A stretch of DNA of 59,187 nucleotides, taken from a virus. Positions 6,098-12,868 of the stretch are shown piece by piece; within the stretch, counting starts at the first letter, position 1; each line of letters begins with the position of its first letter. The notes under the pieces were generated by a model. That model made no database searches and was not told the DNA's origin. It was given only the letters and a program-made list of their open reading frames with translations. The translations under genes and the position numbers were made by a program. The stretch covers positions 1 to 59,187 of the IMG/VR virus record IMGVR_UViG_3300031565_000029. The stretch is one strand, 5' to 3'.

Positions 6098-6373
6098 TTA
6101 CTCCTCAATCTTTGTTGTGGGTGAACTGTCATAATCTAGTCTTTTCATAATCTCACACCCCTCAACATGAACAAAGTCATCTATATTACAATCATGGCAA
6201 CATGTAAAATTTGGGCAAGCATATTCCACTATCTTGTAGAACTCATCACCGAACTTATCGTAGGCTTTGTTAAGAATATAGGTGAGCATTCTGCTATTAG
6301 GGTGCATTATGATTGGACAATGGTTACAGTCCTCATTACAGAGTTTGATAGTTGGGTATGAAGTATCACTCAT
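6098..6373 (-). CDS. Cys-rich protein (91 aa)
   Basis: Eight cysteines occur in two groups, an N-terminal CxxxCxxC and a central ACPNFTCCHDC with a further EGC. This suggests two metal sites. The ATG at 6373 overlaps the preceding TGA; a TTG at 6379 is a weaker alternative. A dyad element lies in codons 2-9. The C-terminal YDSSPTTKIEE is read from the next dyad element. Function is unknown. Confidence 0.6.
   Translation of the reverse strand: MSDTSYPTIKLCNEDCNHCPIIMHPNSRMLTYILNKAYDKFGDEFYKIVEYACPNFTCCHDCNIDDFVHVEGCEIMKRLDYDSSPTTKIEE
6109..6131 (-). promoter_or_regulatory. 23-bp dyad element, copy 15
   Basis: The halves are TCTTTGTT and AACTGTCA. It is in the 3' coding end of the 6098-6373 gene, 16 nt before the start at 6092. 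Confidence 0.6.
6346..6368 (-). promoter_or_regulatory. 23-bp dyad element, copy 16 (inside a gene start)
   Basis: The halves are TGATAGTT and AAGTATCA. It overlaps the stop of the upstream gene (6366-6368) and the first codons of the gene starting at 6373, so it lies downstream of the start codon rather than before it. Confidence 0.65.
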
Positions 6374-6530
6374 GGTCAACTGCTCCTGCTATAGCAGCGG
6401 ATAAACAAGCGGAGAGGATGTATAATACCTCCAATGTAACATTTTCTGTTATAAATAGGTGTCGCACGGCGTTTGAAAACATCCATACAGTATTAACATA
6501 CCAAACGTTTCTAAGCCATTTGTTACTCAT
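6366..6530 (-). CDS. Small membrane-associated protein (54 aa)
   Basis: The ATG at 6530 overlaps the upstream stop region. A hydrophobic C-terminal half (LEVLYILSACLSAAIAGAV) looks like one membrane helix after an aromatic N-terminus (NKWLRNVWYVNTVW). Function is unknown. Confidence 0.5.
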   Translation of the reverse strand: MSNKWLRNVWYVNTVWMFSNAVRHLFITENVTLEVLYILSACLSAAIAGAVDHE

Positions 6531-6786
6531 TGGGGTCACCATCTATCTTTGTTTCGGATAAACTGTCAAGTTTTTGTTCCAAGATTTTTATTTTAAGAAT
6601 CAGGGCATCTCTAGTAAGTGAATTAGGATCAGCATCACCATATTCTCTGTGAATAAACTCTAATTCATCTCTAGCCTGTTTATGGGGACATTCGTCAAGC
6701 CAACAGTTAGGGTAGTAACAAGTAGCTGGCCCCTCTACAGGATCATCCTCAGATTCTATCATGCAACGAAAGCTTTCAAAACTCAT
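6523..6786 (-). CDS. Cys-motif and coiled-coil protein (87 aa)
   Basis: The start at 6786 has a GGAGAGAAAAACA ribosome binding site and overlaps the upstream gene by 11 nt. C8, C23, C28 and C33 may bind a metal, and the C-terminal half (ALILKIKILEQKLDSL) is a short coiled coil. The tail is read through a dyad element. Function is unknown. Confidence 0.55.
   Translation of the reverse strand: MSFESFRCMIESEDDPVEGPATCYYPNCWLDECPHKQARDELEFIHREYGDADPNSLTRDALILKIKILEQKLDSLSETKIDGDPNE
6546..6568 (-). promoter_or_regulatory. 23-bp dyad element, copy 17
   Basis: The halves are TCTTTGTT and AACTGTCA. It is in the 3' coding end of the 6523-6786 gene, 15 nt before the start at 6530. Confidence 0.6.
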
Positions 6787-7024
6787 TGTTTTTCTCTCTC
6801 CGTCTTTGCTCAGAAGTATTAGATAGTTTGAGGCTTGGGCATACCAAACTAGCGGGGCTAAAAGGTAAGTCTCCAAAAACTTTTTGATTTAGACCCTTAA
6901 GAGATTTGAAAAACTCCATATGTGGAAACCACTTCTCTCCGCAATCATTACATTTATAAATAGAATCCCTTGCTTCAGTGCCATAGAACTCCGTATTTTC
7001 TGATGCGCATTTAGGGCACTTCAT
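6776..7024 (-). CDS. Zinc-ribbon protein (82 aa)
   Basis: CPKC at 3-6 and CNDC at 25-28 make a compact zinc ribbon of the kind seen at the start of transcription-factor-like proteins. A Pro/Ser-rich middle and a basic C-terminus follow. Function is unknown. Confidence 0.6.
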   Translation of the reverse strand: MKCPKCASENTEFYGTEARDSIYKCNDCGEKWFPHMEFFKSLKGLNQKVFGDLPFSPASLVCPSLKLSNTSEQRRREKNNEF

Positions 7025-7177
7025 TTATCCTTCCTCCGTTTTCATTGTTTGATTAGAACTATCAAACGTAAGAAGGATTTTATCTGCCTCAGCTTGGGTC
7101 ATAAACCCCTTATCTACGAGAGCCTGATTGTACCCAGCCACGTATCCATGATTGAATATTTCCGTATTATTCTTCAT
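7025..7177 (-). CDS. Small hypothetical protein (50 aa)
   Basis: The start at 7177 has GGAAGAAAG upstream; the much longer upstream reading lies in another frame of the cysteine-protease-like gene. The sequence NHGYVAGYNQALVDKGFMTQ resembles a small helical DNA- or protein-binding unit. The tail LTFDSSNQTMKTEEG is dyad-encoded. Function is unknown. Confidence 0.5.
   Translation of the reverse strand: MKNNTEIFNHGYVAGYNQALVDKGFMTQAEADKILLTFDSSNQTMKTEEG
7042..7064 (-). promoter_or_regulatory. 23-bp dyad element, copy 18
   Basis: The halves are TCATTGTT and AACTATCA. It is in the 3' coding end of the 7025-7177 gene, 17 nt before the start at 7024. Confidence 0.65.
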
Positions 7178-7847
7178 TTTTCTTTCTTCCTTGTAAAGTA
7201 TAAGGAGTGGTTCCTGGGAACCATATCTTCCTTGGTATGTAGCTACCGGAGCCCTCGTCGAGACGCCCCACAATACTACCATTCTGAGGCTCATATATAT
7301 AAGACTTTCCGTCGACATCAATGAAGGCATTAAACGCGTGTGTACGGCTCCAAACCACCATGAACCCTCCCTGACGTTTGAGCCCCGCCTTAAGGAAAAG
7401 GATACTCATAAAGTCATACATGGTTGTGGCGAAGTTGTCGCAATCGCTTATCTCTTTAACCCATTTTCCGCGTGCCTTCACGGTCTCCACCTGTATCGGG
7501 GGCAGTATCTTCATCCAGGTATCATAGGGTAGCGCATAGTATTCCTCGTCGGCGACCAGCACATCATTGACTGGCCATATCAGGTCGTATGGGTCGAACA
7601 ACCACTCGGGTTCGGTGTGGATGCTGAGAACTGGTATCTGTATGGATTCGTCGAGTGCCTGTTGCATGTGTTCGATGCGGGTGCGATACATTAACGCTTG
7701 TTTCGATAGCATCTCATAGTTTTTCTTATTCATTTCTGTGAGTTTTTTCTGTGTTTCTAATTCTTTCTGTGTGAGCCGTAACCCCGCTTCAGTGGCTTCC
7801 AACCTATGTTTTAGTTTATAGCAGAACAGATCTTCCAGTAGCGTCAT
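7167..7847 (-). CDS. Papain/transglutaminase-like cysteine hydrolase with coiled-coil N-terminus (226 aa)
   Basis: Residues about 18-70 form a coiled coil. The C-terminal domain has SDCDNFA with C136, RTHAFNAF with H170, and YIYEPQNG with E186, which fits the Cys-His-Asp/Glu arrangement of transglutaminase-like proteins. A peptidase or amidase role at entry or exit is possible, but the substrate is not known. The transcript is predicted to be leaderless from the promoter at 7869-7887. Confidence 0.55.
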   Translation of the reverse strand: MTLLEDLFCYKLKHRLEATEAGLRLTQKELETQKKLTEMNKKNYEMLSKQALMYRTRIEHMQQALDESIQIPVLSIHTEPEWLFDPYDLIWPVNDVLVADEEYYALPYDTWMKILPPIQVETVKARGKWVKEISDCDNFATTMYDFMSILFLKAGLKRQGGFMVVWSRTHAFNAFIDVDGKSYIYEPQNGSIVGRLDEGSGSYIPRKIWFPGTTPYTLQGRKKNEE

Positions 7848-7864
7848 GCCACATAGGGATAGTT

Positions 7865-8695
7865 TTAAGAGTTTAAAAAGGTTACGTATTTAACCAACAA
7901 TTTCTTGGCGTACCGTCTAGCCTGTTTCTCAAGCTGAGGAAGTGCTACTCGGCTTTCACGTAAATCCATATACATGTAGTGTTTACCCATTGCTTGAGAC
8001 ACACCAATACGTTGACCGCTAATAGTCCATCCACCAAAATAGGCTCCATCAACCTGATCAAAACCATAGTCATTCATAACCGTTTGTAAACTAATTTTCC
8101 TCAAGACATGACTCGTTACAGGCTTCCATCTAGGATCAACTTTTTCGCCAACGCTTGCGTATTCTAAGTCCTTGGTCCAAGAACGCTCGCCGTCAGGAAA
8201 GAATACAAGGTATTCTTCGTACCCATCATCGCCCCATCGTTGAGTTTTAACCATGTCTTTGGTGTACGATCTTTTAATGCTTCTAGTATAGTCACTCATG
8301 GGCCAATACATGCCCTTAAACGCTTGTTTAGCTTCATTCATCGCGTAGGTCTTGCTAGTCGCCACGTTCTCATGTAAACTAAATGGATAGACACCCCCAG
8401 ACTCGATGTAATCAAGAACCTTCTTTGCCCACGGATCATATTCCAAGTTCAAGGGGCGAGCACAGGGGCGCAACATCCCTTTACGCTTAGCGGTCTTGAC
8501 GATAAACATAACAAATTCTTCGCCCTCGACTTCTATTATGATGTGGTCGTCTCGGCTTGGCATATATTTTCCGGCGACTTCGCTAATGCGCCCCAGGGTC
8601 TCATACTGGTACATGTAGGCGAAGCGATATTGTTTGTCTTTGACGGCTTCGATGCGGTTTCTTATCTCTAGATCGGTGGGTTGCCGGTGAAGCAT
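7865..8695 (-). CDS. Tyrosine recombinase, catalytic domain only (276 aa)
   Basis: The catalytic set is visible: R36 with E39 (GRISEVAG), H196 and R199 (SHVLRKIS), W223 in GGW, and the nucleophile Y240 or Y242 (GKHYMYMD). R36 lies so near the N-terminus that the usual SAM-like core-binding domain is missing. The role may be integration, resolution of multimers or inversion. The gene has its own leaderless promoter in a 17-bp inverted repeat at 8717-8733. Confidence 0.75.
   Translation of the reverse strand: MLHRQPTDLEIRNRIEAVKDKQYRFAYMYQYETLGRISEVAGKYMPSRDDHIIIEVEGEEFVMFIVKTAKRKGMLRPCARPLNLEYDPWAKKVLDYIESGGVYPFSLHENVATSKTYAMNEAKQAFKGMYWPMSDYTRSIKRSYTKDMVKTQRWGDDGYEEYLVFFPDGERSWTKDLEYASVGEKVDPRWKPVTSHVLRKISLQTVMNDYGFDQVDGAYFGGWTISGQRIGVSQAMGKHYMYMDLRESRVALPQLEKQARRYAKKLLVKYVTFLNS
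7869..7887 (-). promoter_or_regulatory. Archaeal promoter for 7167-7847
   Basis: The minus strand reads CGTAACC followed by TTTTTAAAC. The centre is about 28 nt before the ATG at 7847, so transcription should start at or next to the start codon. The CGTAACCTT block resembles the promoters at 2.5 and 14.6 kb. Confidence 0.55.
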
Positions 8696-8716
8696 CCCTT
8701 ACTTATAACTGTTACT

Positions 8717-8733
8717 ATCTTATAACTTTATTG
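8717..8733 (-). promoter_or_regulatory. Left arm of 17-bp inverted repeat; recombinase promoter
   Basis: On the minus strand it reads CAATAAAGTTATAAGAT, a BRE-TATA element centred about 26 nt before the ATG at 8695. It is an exact inverted copy of 8801-8817, and the same 17 nt recur at 15,045-15,061. Confidence 0.65.
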
Positions 8734-8752
8734 ATACTTGATAATTAGGGTG

Positions 8753-8800
8753 GTGTGGAGATTGGTGCAACCCATAAGTAATATATGAGTTTCTCCACAC
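8753..8800. repeat. Inner 9-bp inverted repeat between recombinase and HNH genes
   Basis: GTGTGGAGA at 8753-8761 is matched by TCTCCACAC at 8792-8800, directly beside the right promoter arm. The 8696-8848 gap has no gene. It holds two divergent promoters, this repeat and a repeated GGTGCAAC, so it could also be a recombinase target. Confidence 0.5.
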
Positions 8801-8829
8801 CAATAAAGTTATAAGATACCTTATATATA
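8801..8829 (+). promoter_or_regulatory. Right arm of inverted repeat; HNH promoter
   Basis: CAATAAAGTTATAAGAT is followed at once by a second TATA box, CTTATATATAATG. The second box is centred about 24 nt before the ATG at 8849, predicting a leaderless HNH transcript. Confidence 0.6.
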
Positions 8830-8848
8830 ATGATTTCGGTGCAACACC

Positions 8849-9373
8849 ATGAGTGAAAAGTATTGTAAACGTTGTGATAGAACACTTCCAATTTGGGACT
8901 TTCATAAAGACAAAAATAGTAAAGATGGGCACGCATTCTATTGTAAGAAATGTACTTATACGCTAGGGAAAAAATATAGGCATACCCCTAGAGGAATTTA
9001 TAAATGTGCTAAAACTCGTCAAACTTATTATAGAAGACACAATGATCCACGAATGAAACCATTTAAAATATCGTTAAATTGGTTTTTAGAATGGTACGCT
9101 TCTCAAGAAAAGAAATGTGTATATTGTAATATCCCTGAAGAACTTTTAAGTGTTGTTGATGACATATATAATAATAAATGCACAAATCTAACTTTGGATT
9201 GTATGGATAATGATAAAGGATACACAGAAAAGAACCTCGTCTTATCTTGTCTTAGATGTAATTATACAAAAAGTAACCTTCTATCTTTTGATGAAATGTA
9301 TGAGATAGGACAGAAATATTTTAAACCAAAATGGCAACAAAACATAAAAATCTCTTTTGATAACAAACTATAA
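8849..9373 (+). CDS. HNH homing-type endonuclease (174 aa)
   Basis: It is a paralogue of the protein at 5044-5592 with the same order: CKRC and CKKC zinc knuckles, a KYRHTPRGIY segment, a CVYC pair, then LTLDCMDN, NLVLSCLRCN and KSNLLSFDEM of the HNH core. It is the only plus-strand gene in the early block and is very AT-rich. Both points suggest recent arrival as a selfish element. It ends 7 nt from the convergent coiled-coil gene. Confidence 0.8.
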   Translation: MSEKYCKRCDRTLPIWDFHKDKNSKDGHAFYCKKCTYTLGKKYRHTPRGIYKCAKTRQTYYRRHNDPRMKPFKISLNWFLEWYASQEKKCVYCNIPEELLSVVDDIYNNKCTNLTLDCMDNDKGYTEKNLVLSCLRCNYTKSNLLSFDEMYEIGQKYFKPKWQQNIKISFDNKL

Positions 9374-9380
9374 GAAAAAT

Positions 9381-9614
9381 TCATTTCTTTTTTATCGTCT
9401 CCGTGATAGGTATGCGTGAGGATTGAGGCTGTAGTTGTGCCCTCATCCTATCTATTTCGGCTTGTAATCTCGCGTTTTGGGCTTTTATTCGTCGTGATTG
9501 TAGTTTTGCTAGTTCGATCTGTAATTCCGCTTTTTGTAGTTCCCTTTTTGTGATCTCGCTTTGTAGGTTTGCGATTTCGAGTTCTAGTTTTATTTCTTCA
9601 ATTTTAACTTCCAT
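9381..9614 (-). CDS. Coiled-coil protein (77 aa)
   Basis: Residues about 3-62 are an uninterrupted heptad-like Leu/Ile/Glu/Lys coiled coil (LELEIANLQSEITKRELQ), with a short Ser/Pro tail. It likely forms a dimer or trimer. The partner is unknown. Confidence 0.6.
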   Translation of the reverse strand: MEVKIEEIKLELEIANLQSEITKRELQKAELQIELAKLQSRRIKAQNARLQAEIDRMRAQLQPQSSRIPITETIKKK

Positions 9615-9631
9615 TTCATCACCCCCTTAAC

Positions 9632-9976
9632 TTATGAAACTAAATCCTCATACTCCGATTCCGAAAGTTGAATCCCGTTCCCTTCTAGTGGTCTTAGTTT
9701 TTCCAAAAGAGTTTCAACTTTTCCTATGTATTCTCTTCTCGGACCGTCTCTCACTTTGTTATCTATCACGTATTCCAACATTTCGAGCTGGTAATCAAAG
9801 GGAAACGTCCACACGATGCCAGTAAGATATCGCTTATCTTTTTTTGCTATGTCTGGGGGATAGTTTCTGTCACTTGGTGCTTCAACGATTAAACATAAAC
9901 AGTTTTTATGTAATTTATAACCACCAACGACTTTAAGATCATCTAGTTCTTTTTCTGTAAGTTCAGGAAAACCCAT
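9632..9976 (-). CDS. Hypothetical protein (114 aa)
   Basis: The ATG at 9976 overlaps the methyltransferase stop as TAATG; a longer frame to 10,012 is less likely. The chain is mixed alpha/beta with no cysteine pairs, contains GYKLHKNCLCLIVEAP and ends in acidic residues. No family was recognised. Coupling to the ParB/MT-A70 gene suggests a related task. Confidence 0.55.
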   Translation of the reverse strand: MGFPELTEKELDDLKVVGGYKLHKNCLCLIVEAPSDRNYPPDIAKKDKRYLTGIVWTFPFDYQLEMLEYVIDNKVRDGPRREYIGKVETLLEKLRPLEGNGIQLSESEYEDLVS

Positions 9977-11103
9977 TATTTTTCCTGCTCCATCGTTCCA
10001 AACGTTTCCCACCCTTCTCTGTCTTTTCTCGCAAAGTAATCCAGTTTTCTTCCCTCAACGTATCCGTCCACAAAGTCATAGAACTCAGGTGGTTTTATGC
10101 TATGTCCTAGGTTCTTAGCGTGAAGTGCCGTGGTTTGATTGGTTAATTTAAATTTTGGTTTGCCTTTTACCGCTAAGATTACGTGTTCGGTGATTCCCCT
10201 CAACCAGTACCCAATCCCCATTCTATCTTTTATCCACGTAAGGATCGTCTTTGACTCAAACCCCCATTTCTCTATGATGTGGTAAGCGTCGTGCATGAAG
10301 GCGTTGGTTGTCCACATGAATAACATACAGGATTCCTCGTTTGCTGGAATCTCCATATTCATAATTTCTTCTATGGACATCTCTGGATAAGGTGACGCCA
10401 CGCGTCTAGTATCGGGGTCATACTCTGTTCCATAGTTCCACGGGGGGTCGATCACGATTACCTCAAATTTTCCATTCGGGAGTGCGAGTTGTTTTACTTC
10501 CTCTTTTAGTTCTTCGTTTGCTTGTTTTCTTTCTATTTTCTTTATTTCTTTGTATGCTCTGGATACGCTTGTTTCTCCGCTGAGGACTTGTTTTTTAAGT
10601 TCTTCTGGTGCTTTCTCTATTACTGTTTTGGCTCGGTGGTATGTTGTTGGGCTGAGTCCTACGGTTTTAGCCGCCTGATCACGGGACTTAATGTGGTGTT
10701 CATTTGAACCTAACACTGGCTGAAAACCTTTTTCGCCTTCAAGGGGTATCGTTGCTTCTTGTCTTTGTTTGGCTTTCTCAGCGTATAACGGCTCAAGGTT
10801 TATTGCAAGTTGGGCTTTCTGAATGGAGGAAAGGTGTCTACGAAGAATATTGGATTCGATAACAAATATTTTCTCATCAAGTTCAGAATCAAACTCTCTA
10901 ATATCTGTTCGATAGAAACACCCATGTTTAATACATATCTCATACCGAGTATGTCCATCAAGAATCATGTCGTTTTGATTAATTATGATGGGTTCGGTGG
11001 CTTCTTTTTTTTCGACGATATTAGCTTCGAGTGATGCGTATTCTTCCTTCGTTGGGCGTGGGACCAAAGCCATATAATTAGGATTAACGATAAGCGGCTT
11101 CAT
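9976..11103 (-). CDS. ParB-domain / MT-A70 adenine methyltransferase fusion (375 aa)
   Basis: Residues about 10-100 match a ParB/Spo0J-type nuclease domain (MILDGHTRYEI near 46-56). About 130-190 is a helix-turn-helix segment (RDQAAKTVGLSPTTYHRA). The C-terminal domain carries DPPW at 219-222 and other MT-A70 features such as MLFMWTTN and the EHVILAVKG strand. The protein probably modifies adenine in viral DNA at sites chosen by its own DNA-binding half. It has a leaderless promoter at 11,126-11,140 with a dyad element just upstream. Confidence 0.8.
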   Translation of the reverse strand: MKPLIVNPNYMALVPRPTKEEYASLEANIVEKKEATEPIIINQNDMILDGHTRYEICIKHGCFYRTDIREFDSELDEKIFVIESNILRRHLSSIQKAQLAINLEPLYAEKAKQRQEATIPLEGEKGFQPVLGSNEHHIKSRDQAAKTVGLSPTTYHRAKTVIEKAPEELKKQVLSGETSVSRAYKEIKKIERKQANEELKEEVKQLALPNGKFEVIVIDPPWNYGTEYDPDTRRVASPYPEMSIEEIMNMEIPANEESCMLFMWTTNAFMHDAYHIIEKWGFESKTILTWIKDRMGIGYWLRGITEHVILAVKGKPKFKLTNQTTALHAKNLGHSIKPPEFYDFVDGYVEGRKLDYFARKDREGWETFGTMEQEK

Positions 11104-11125
11104 ACTAACTAAAAAAGGTTAAACA

Positions 11126-11140
11126 CGCTTATAACTTTTT
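11126..11140 (-). promoter_or_regulatory. Promoter of the ParB/MT-A70 gene
   Basis: The minus strand reads AAAAAGTTATAAGCG, with the TATA centre 27 nt before the ATG at 11,103. A dyad element ends 22 nt further upstream. Confidence 0.65.
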
Positions 11141-11162
11141 CTATTCCCAAAAACAACGTTTA

Positions 11163-11185
11163 TGATACTTCAAGTACAAGTAAGA
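11163..11185 (-). promoter_or_regulatory. 23-bp dyad element, copy 19 (promoter-proximal)
   Basis: The halves are TGATACTT and AAGTAAGA. It sits in the gap after the 11,196-11,354 gene and upstream of the methyltransferase promoter, where an activator or operator would bind. Confidence 0.65.
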
Positions 11186-11195
11186 TAAAGGAGAG

Positions 11196-11354
11196 CTACG
11201 TCCTAACGCTGTGTTTGAAAATGGAAACTTGAATGAATTTCTCAGGGGTTTGGATCCTTCTCTCTTGTTGAATGAACTCTAATTCTTCCAGTTTGGAATC
11301 ACTGGGGTTGTTCATATATTCCTCTCTTTTTTTAATAAAGTAAGACTCTGTCAT
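11196..11354 (-). CDS. Small hypothetical protein (52 aa)
   Basis: The ATG at 11,354 overlaps the upstream stop as ATGA. The product is helical and highly charged (MTESYFIKKREEYM, then EELEFIQQERR). Function is unknown. Confidence 0.5.
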   Translation of the reverse strand: MTESYFIKKREEYMNNPSDSKLEELEFIQQERRIQTPEKFIQVSIFKHSVRT

Positions 11355-11710
11355 AGTATTTTCCTCGGCAACAGCCAAAAGTCGGCACATTTTTTATAGT
11401 CCTCTTGATAATCAGACTTACACATTGTTTGACAATGGGATTCAGGATTTATTGACCACTCGCACTTTGATTTATCTATCCTCTTAATATCTGAGGCTAT
11501 GGACGCAAGGTATTCTCTTGCTTCCTTCAAGCATTTAGAGTGAACCATAATCTTGTTTTCTTCATCCCATTCATAAGGTTCATCATCAAGCGATTTACCA
11601 CAAAGAGGGCATCCATTTTCAATCTCTGGGTCTTCTCCCCTATATCGTAGTTCTTCGTCTGTTGGGAAGCCTGTTGATTCTGCTAAATCCCAAGGATCGG
11701 GTGATTCCAT
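11351..11710 (-). CDS. Cys-rich zinc-binding protein (119 aa)
   Basis: CPLC near residue 34 and an HSKC near 57 form one zinc site; a second group (SKCEW, SHCQTMC, KKCADFW) lies in the C-terminal third. The ATG at 11,710 has AAAGGAGAAC upstream and its own promoter at 11,749-11,760. Function is unknown. Confidence 0.6.
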   Translation of the reverse strand: MESPDPWDLAESTGFPTDEELRYRGEDPEIENGCPLCGKSLDDEPYEWDEENKIMVHSKCLKEAREYLASIASDIKRIDKSKCEWSINPESHCQTMCKSDYQEDYKKCADFWLLPRKIL

Positions 11711-11748
11711 TATGTCCGTTCTCCTTTAGATTAAATGGGGGTTATCCA

Positions 11749-11760
11749 CTATTTAACCTT
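11749..11760 (-). promoter_or_regulatory. Promoter for 11,351-11,710 and downstream genes
   Basis: The minus strand reads AAGGTTAAATAG. The centre is about 43 nt before the ATG at 11,710, leaving a short leader that contains the ribosome binding site. A dyad element begins 2 nt upstream of this box. Confidence 0.5.
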
Positions 11761-11762
11761 TA

Positions 11763-11785
11763 TGACTGTTCTAACACAACTAAGA
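11763..11785 (-). promoter_or_regulatory. 23-bp dyad element, copy 20 (promoter-proximal)
   Basis: The halves are TGACTGTT and AACTAAGA. It overlaps the end of the 11,780-12,256 gene and sits directly upstream of the TATA box at 11,749-11,760. Confidence 0.65.
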
Positions 11786-12256
11786 TTTTACGAAAGTAAC
11801 CCACCACGTAGTTCCCCGAATATAACCCGATCCTTTTGTTCTATAACTAACTCTATGAATTTCTCTCCAAAACCCCTTAAAAACTGAGTATAATTGCCAT
11901 AAAGTAGGTACATCGCGGTTTTCATTCCATTTAAAACAAAGGATGCCCCCAACGCGAGCAAACTCTTTGATTGCTTTAAATAATGTTGGGGCTATCTCTT
12001 TTTTTCTTGTCCAACACCCATAATTTTTAATTATACTCATTTTGTTTGTGTATCCCGTGCTTCTCACTAAATGAGGAGGATCGAATATTATCGATTTAAA
12101 GGCTCCATCTCTAAAAGGTAGATATTCCCACATGGCGATGATGTCTGGTTTAATAGTTAAATCTTCAGTCCGTTTGTCCATAAAAACAACAAAAGGCATA
12201 TCCTTTACCGGCCACATCATTCTGTTTCCCGCCGTCGCGTCAAGTATTGGTTTCAT
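11780..12256 (-). CDS. DPPH-type methyltransferase-like protein (158 aa)
   Basis: It starts with the SAM-motif-like LDATAGNRMMW (5-15) and carries FDPPH at 58-62 followed by a KEFARVGGILCFKWNE strand. This is the order of a small class I methyltransferase with a DPP(H) motif like that of amino-methyltransferases. It is a paralogue of the neighbouring 186-residue protein. The substrate could be DNA or RNA. There is no recognition domain. Confidence 0.6.
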   Translation of the reverse strand: MKPILDATAGNRMMWPVKDMPFVVFMDKRTEDLTIKPDIIAMWEYLPFRDGAFKSIIFDPPHLVRSTGYTNKMSIIKNYGCWTRKKEIAPTLFKAIKEFARVGGILCFKWNENRDVPTLWQLYSVFKGFWREIHRVSYRTKGSGYIRGTTWWVTFVKS

Positions 12257-12260
12257 TTTG

Positions 12261-12283
12261 TGACACTTTAAATAGAACTATCA
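12261..12283 (-). promoter_or_regulatory. 23-bp dyad element, copy 21
   Basis: The halves are TGACACTT and AACTATCA. It overlaps the upstream gene's stop and ends 4 nt before the start at 12,256. Confidence 0.65.
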
Positions 12284-12841
12284 TAAAGTTCCCTGTCTTG
12301 GGGCTGTGTGTTGTTTCATCAACATAATCCAATAACTAGGCGTGGCGTTTTCACTAAGGGTCTTTATAGGAATTCTCATCATTTCTGTCCATCCGACAAA
12401 CACACCCAATATTTCATTTAGCTTTATTCTATTCTCACTCCACTTTAACCAAAGTTGGCCATCATCTGACAAAATCCTATTGAACTCTTGTTGGGATTGA
12501 AATATAAACTCCATTAAATCGCTTCTTGTCTTATATTTATCTGCACCATAATAACAATGAACAGTTCTTTTTATATTAGGCCATTTTTCAGTTAACTTGG
12601 ATGTGTTTGGTGTGGTATAAACCGAAGTGTTTTTTGTTCTTCCAAATTCATGTGGTGGATCAAAATATATTGTATGGAACACACCCTCATCAAAACCTGT
12701 ATTTCTACAATCCATTATCTTATCCGGTTTTATAGTCAAATCATCCTCTATGTCTATCCAAAAAATATGGGGAGACTCTTTTGTTTTCCAGATAGTTCTG
12801 TTAGCGGCCGTGGCATCTAATATTCTAGCATTTTTCTTCAT
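12281..12841 (-). CDS. DPPH-type methyltransferase-like protein (186 aa)
   Basis: LDATAANRTIW at 8-18 and FDPPH at 60-64 repeat the pattern of the downstream paralogue, with an insertion of about 30 residues (KLTEKWPNIKRTVHCYYGADK) after the DPPH motif. The ATG at 12,841 is 4 nt after a dyad element; a TTG at 12,862 lies inside it. The pair looks like a tandem duplication that then diverged. Confidence 0.6.
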   Translation of the reverse strand: MKKNARILDATAANRTIWKTKESPHIFWIDIEDDLTIKPDKIMDCRNTGFDEGVFHTIYFDPPHEFGRTKNTSVYTTPNTSKLTEKWPNIKRTVHCYYGADKYKTRSDLMEFIFQSQQEFNRILSDDGQLWLKWSENRIKLNEILGVFVGWTEMMRIPIKTLSENATPSYWIMLMKQHTAPRQGTL

Positions 12842-12845
12842 TCTA

Positions 12846-12868
12846 TCACTGTTTAGTATCAACTATCA
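12846..12868 (-). promoter_or_regulatory. 23-bp dyad element, copy 22
   Basis: The halves are TCACTGTT and AACTATCA. It covers the stop of the 12,859-13,431 gene (…EYDS) and ends 4 nt before the start at 12,841. Confidence 0.65.

Noticed and set aside
6790-6830. Extra dyad element near GTCTTTGCTCAGAAGTATTAG
   Set aside because: The half-sites are recognisable, but the spacer is 3 nt instead of 7, so it was not counted.
7865-8695. Proof of integration into the host (prophage)
   Set aside because: A recombinase is present, but no host genes, tRNA-disrupting junction or direct-repeat attachment pair was found; the tRNA at 58,951 is complete and may simply be viral cargo.
9616-9638. Extra dyad element between the coiled-coil gene and its upstream neighbour
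   Set aside because: Both half-sites have two mismatches and lose the conserved TT/AA core.
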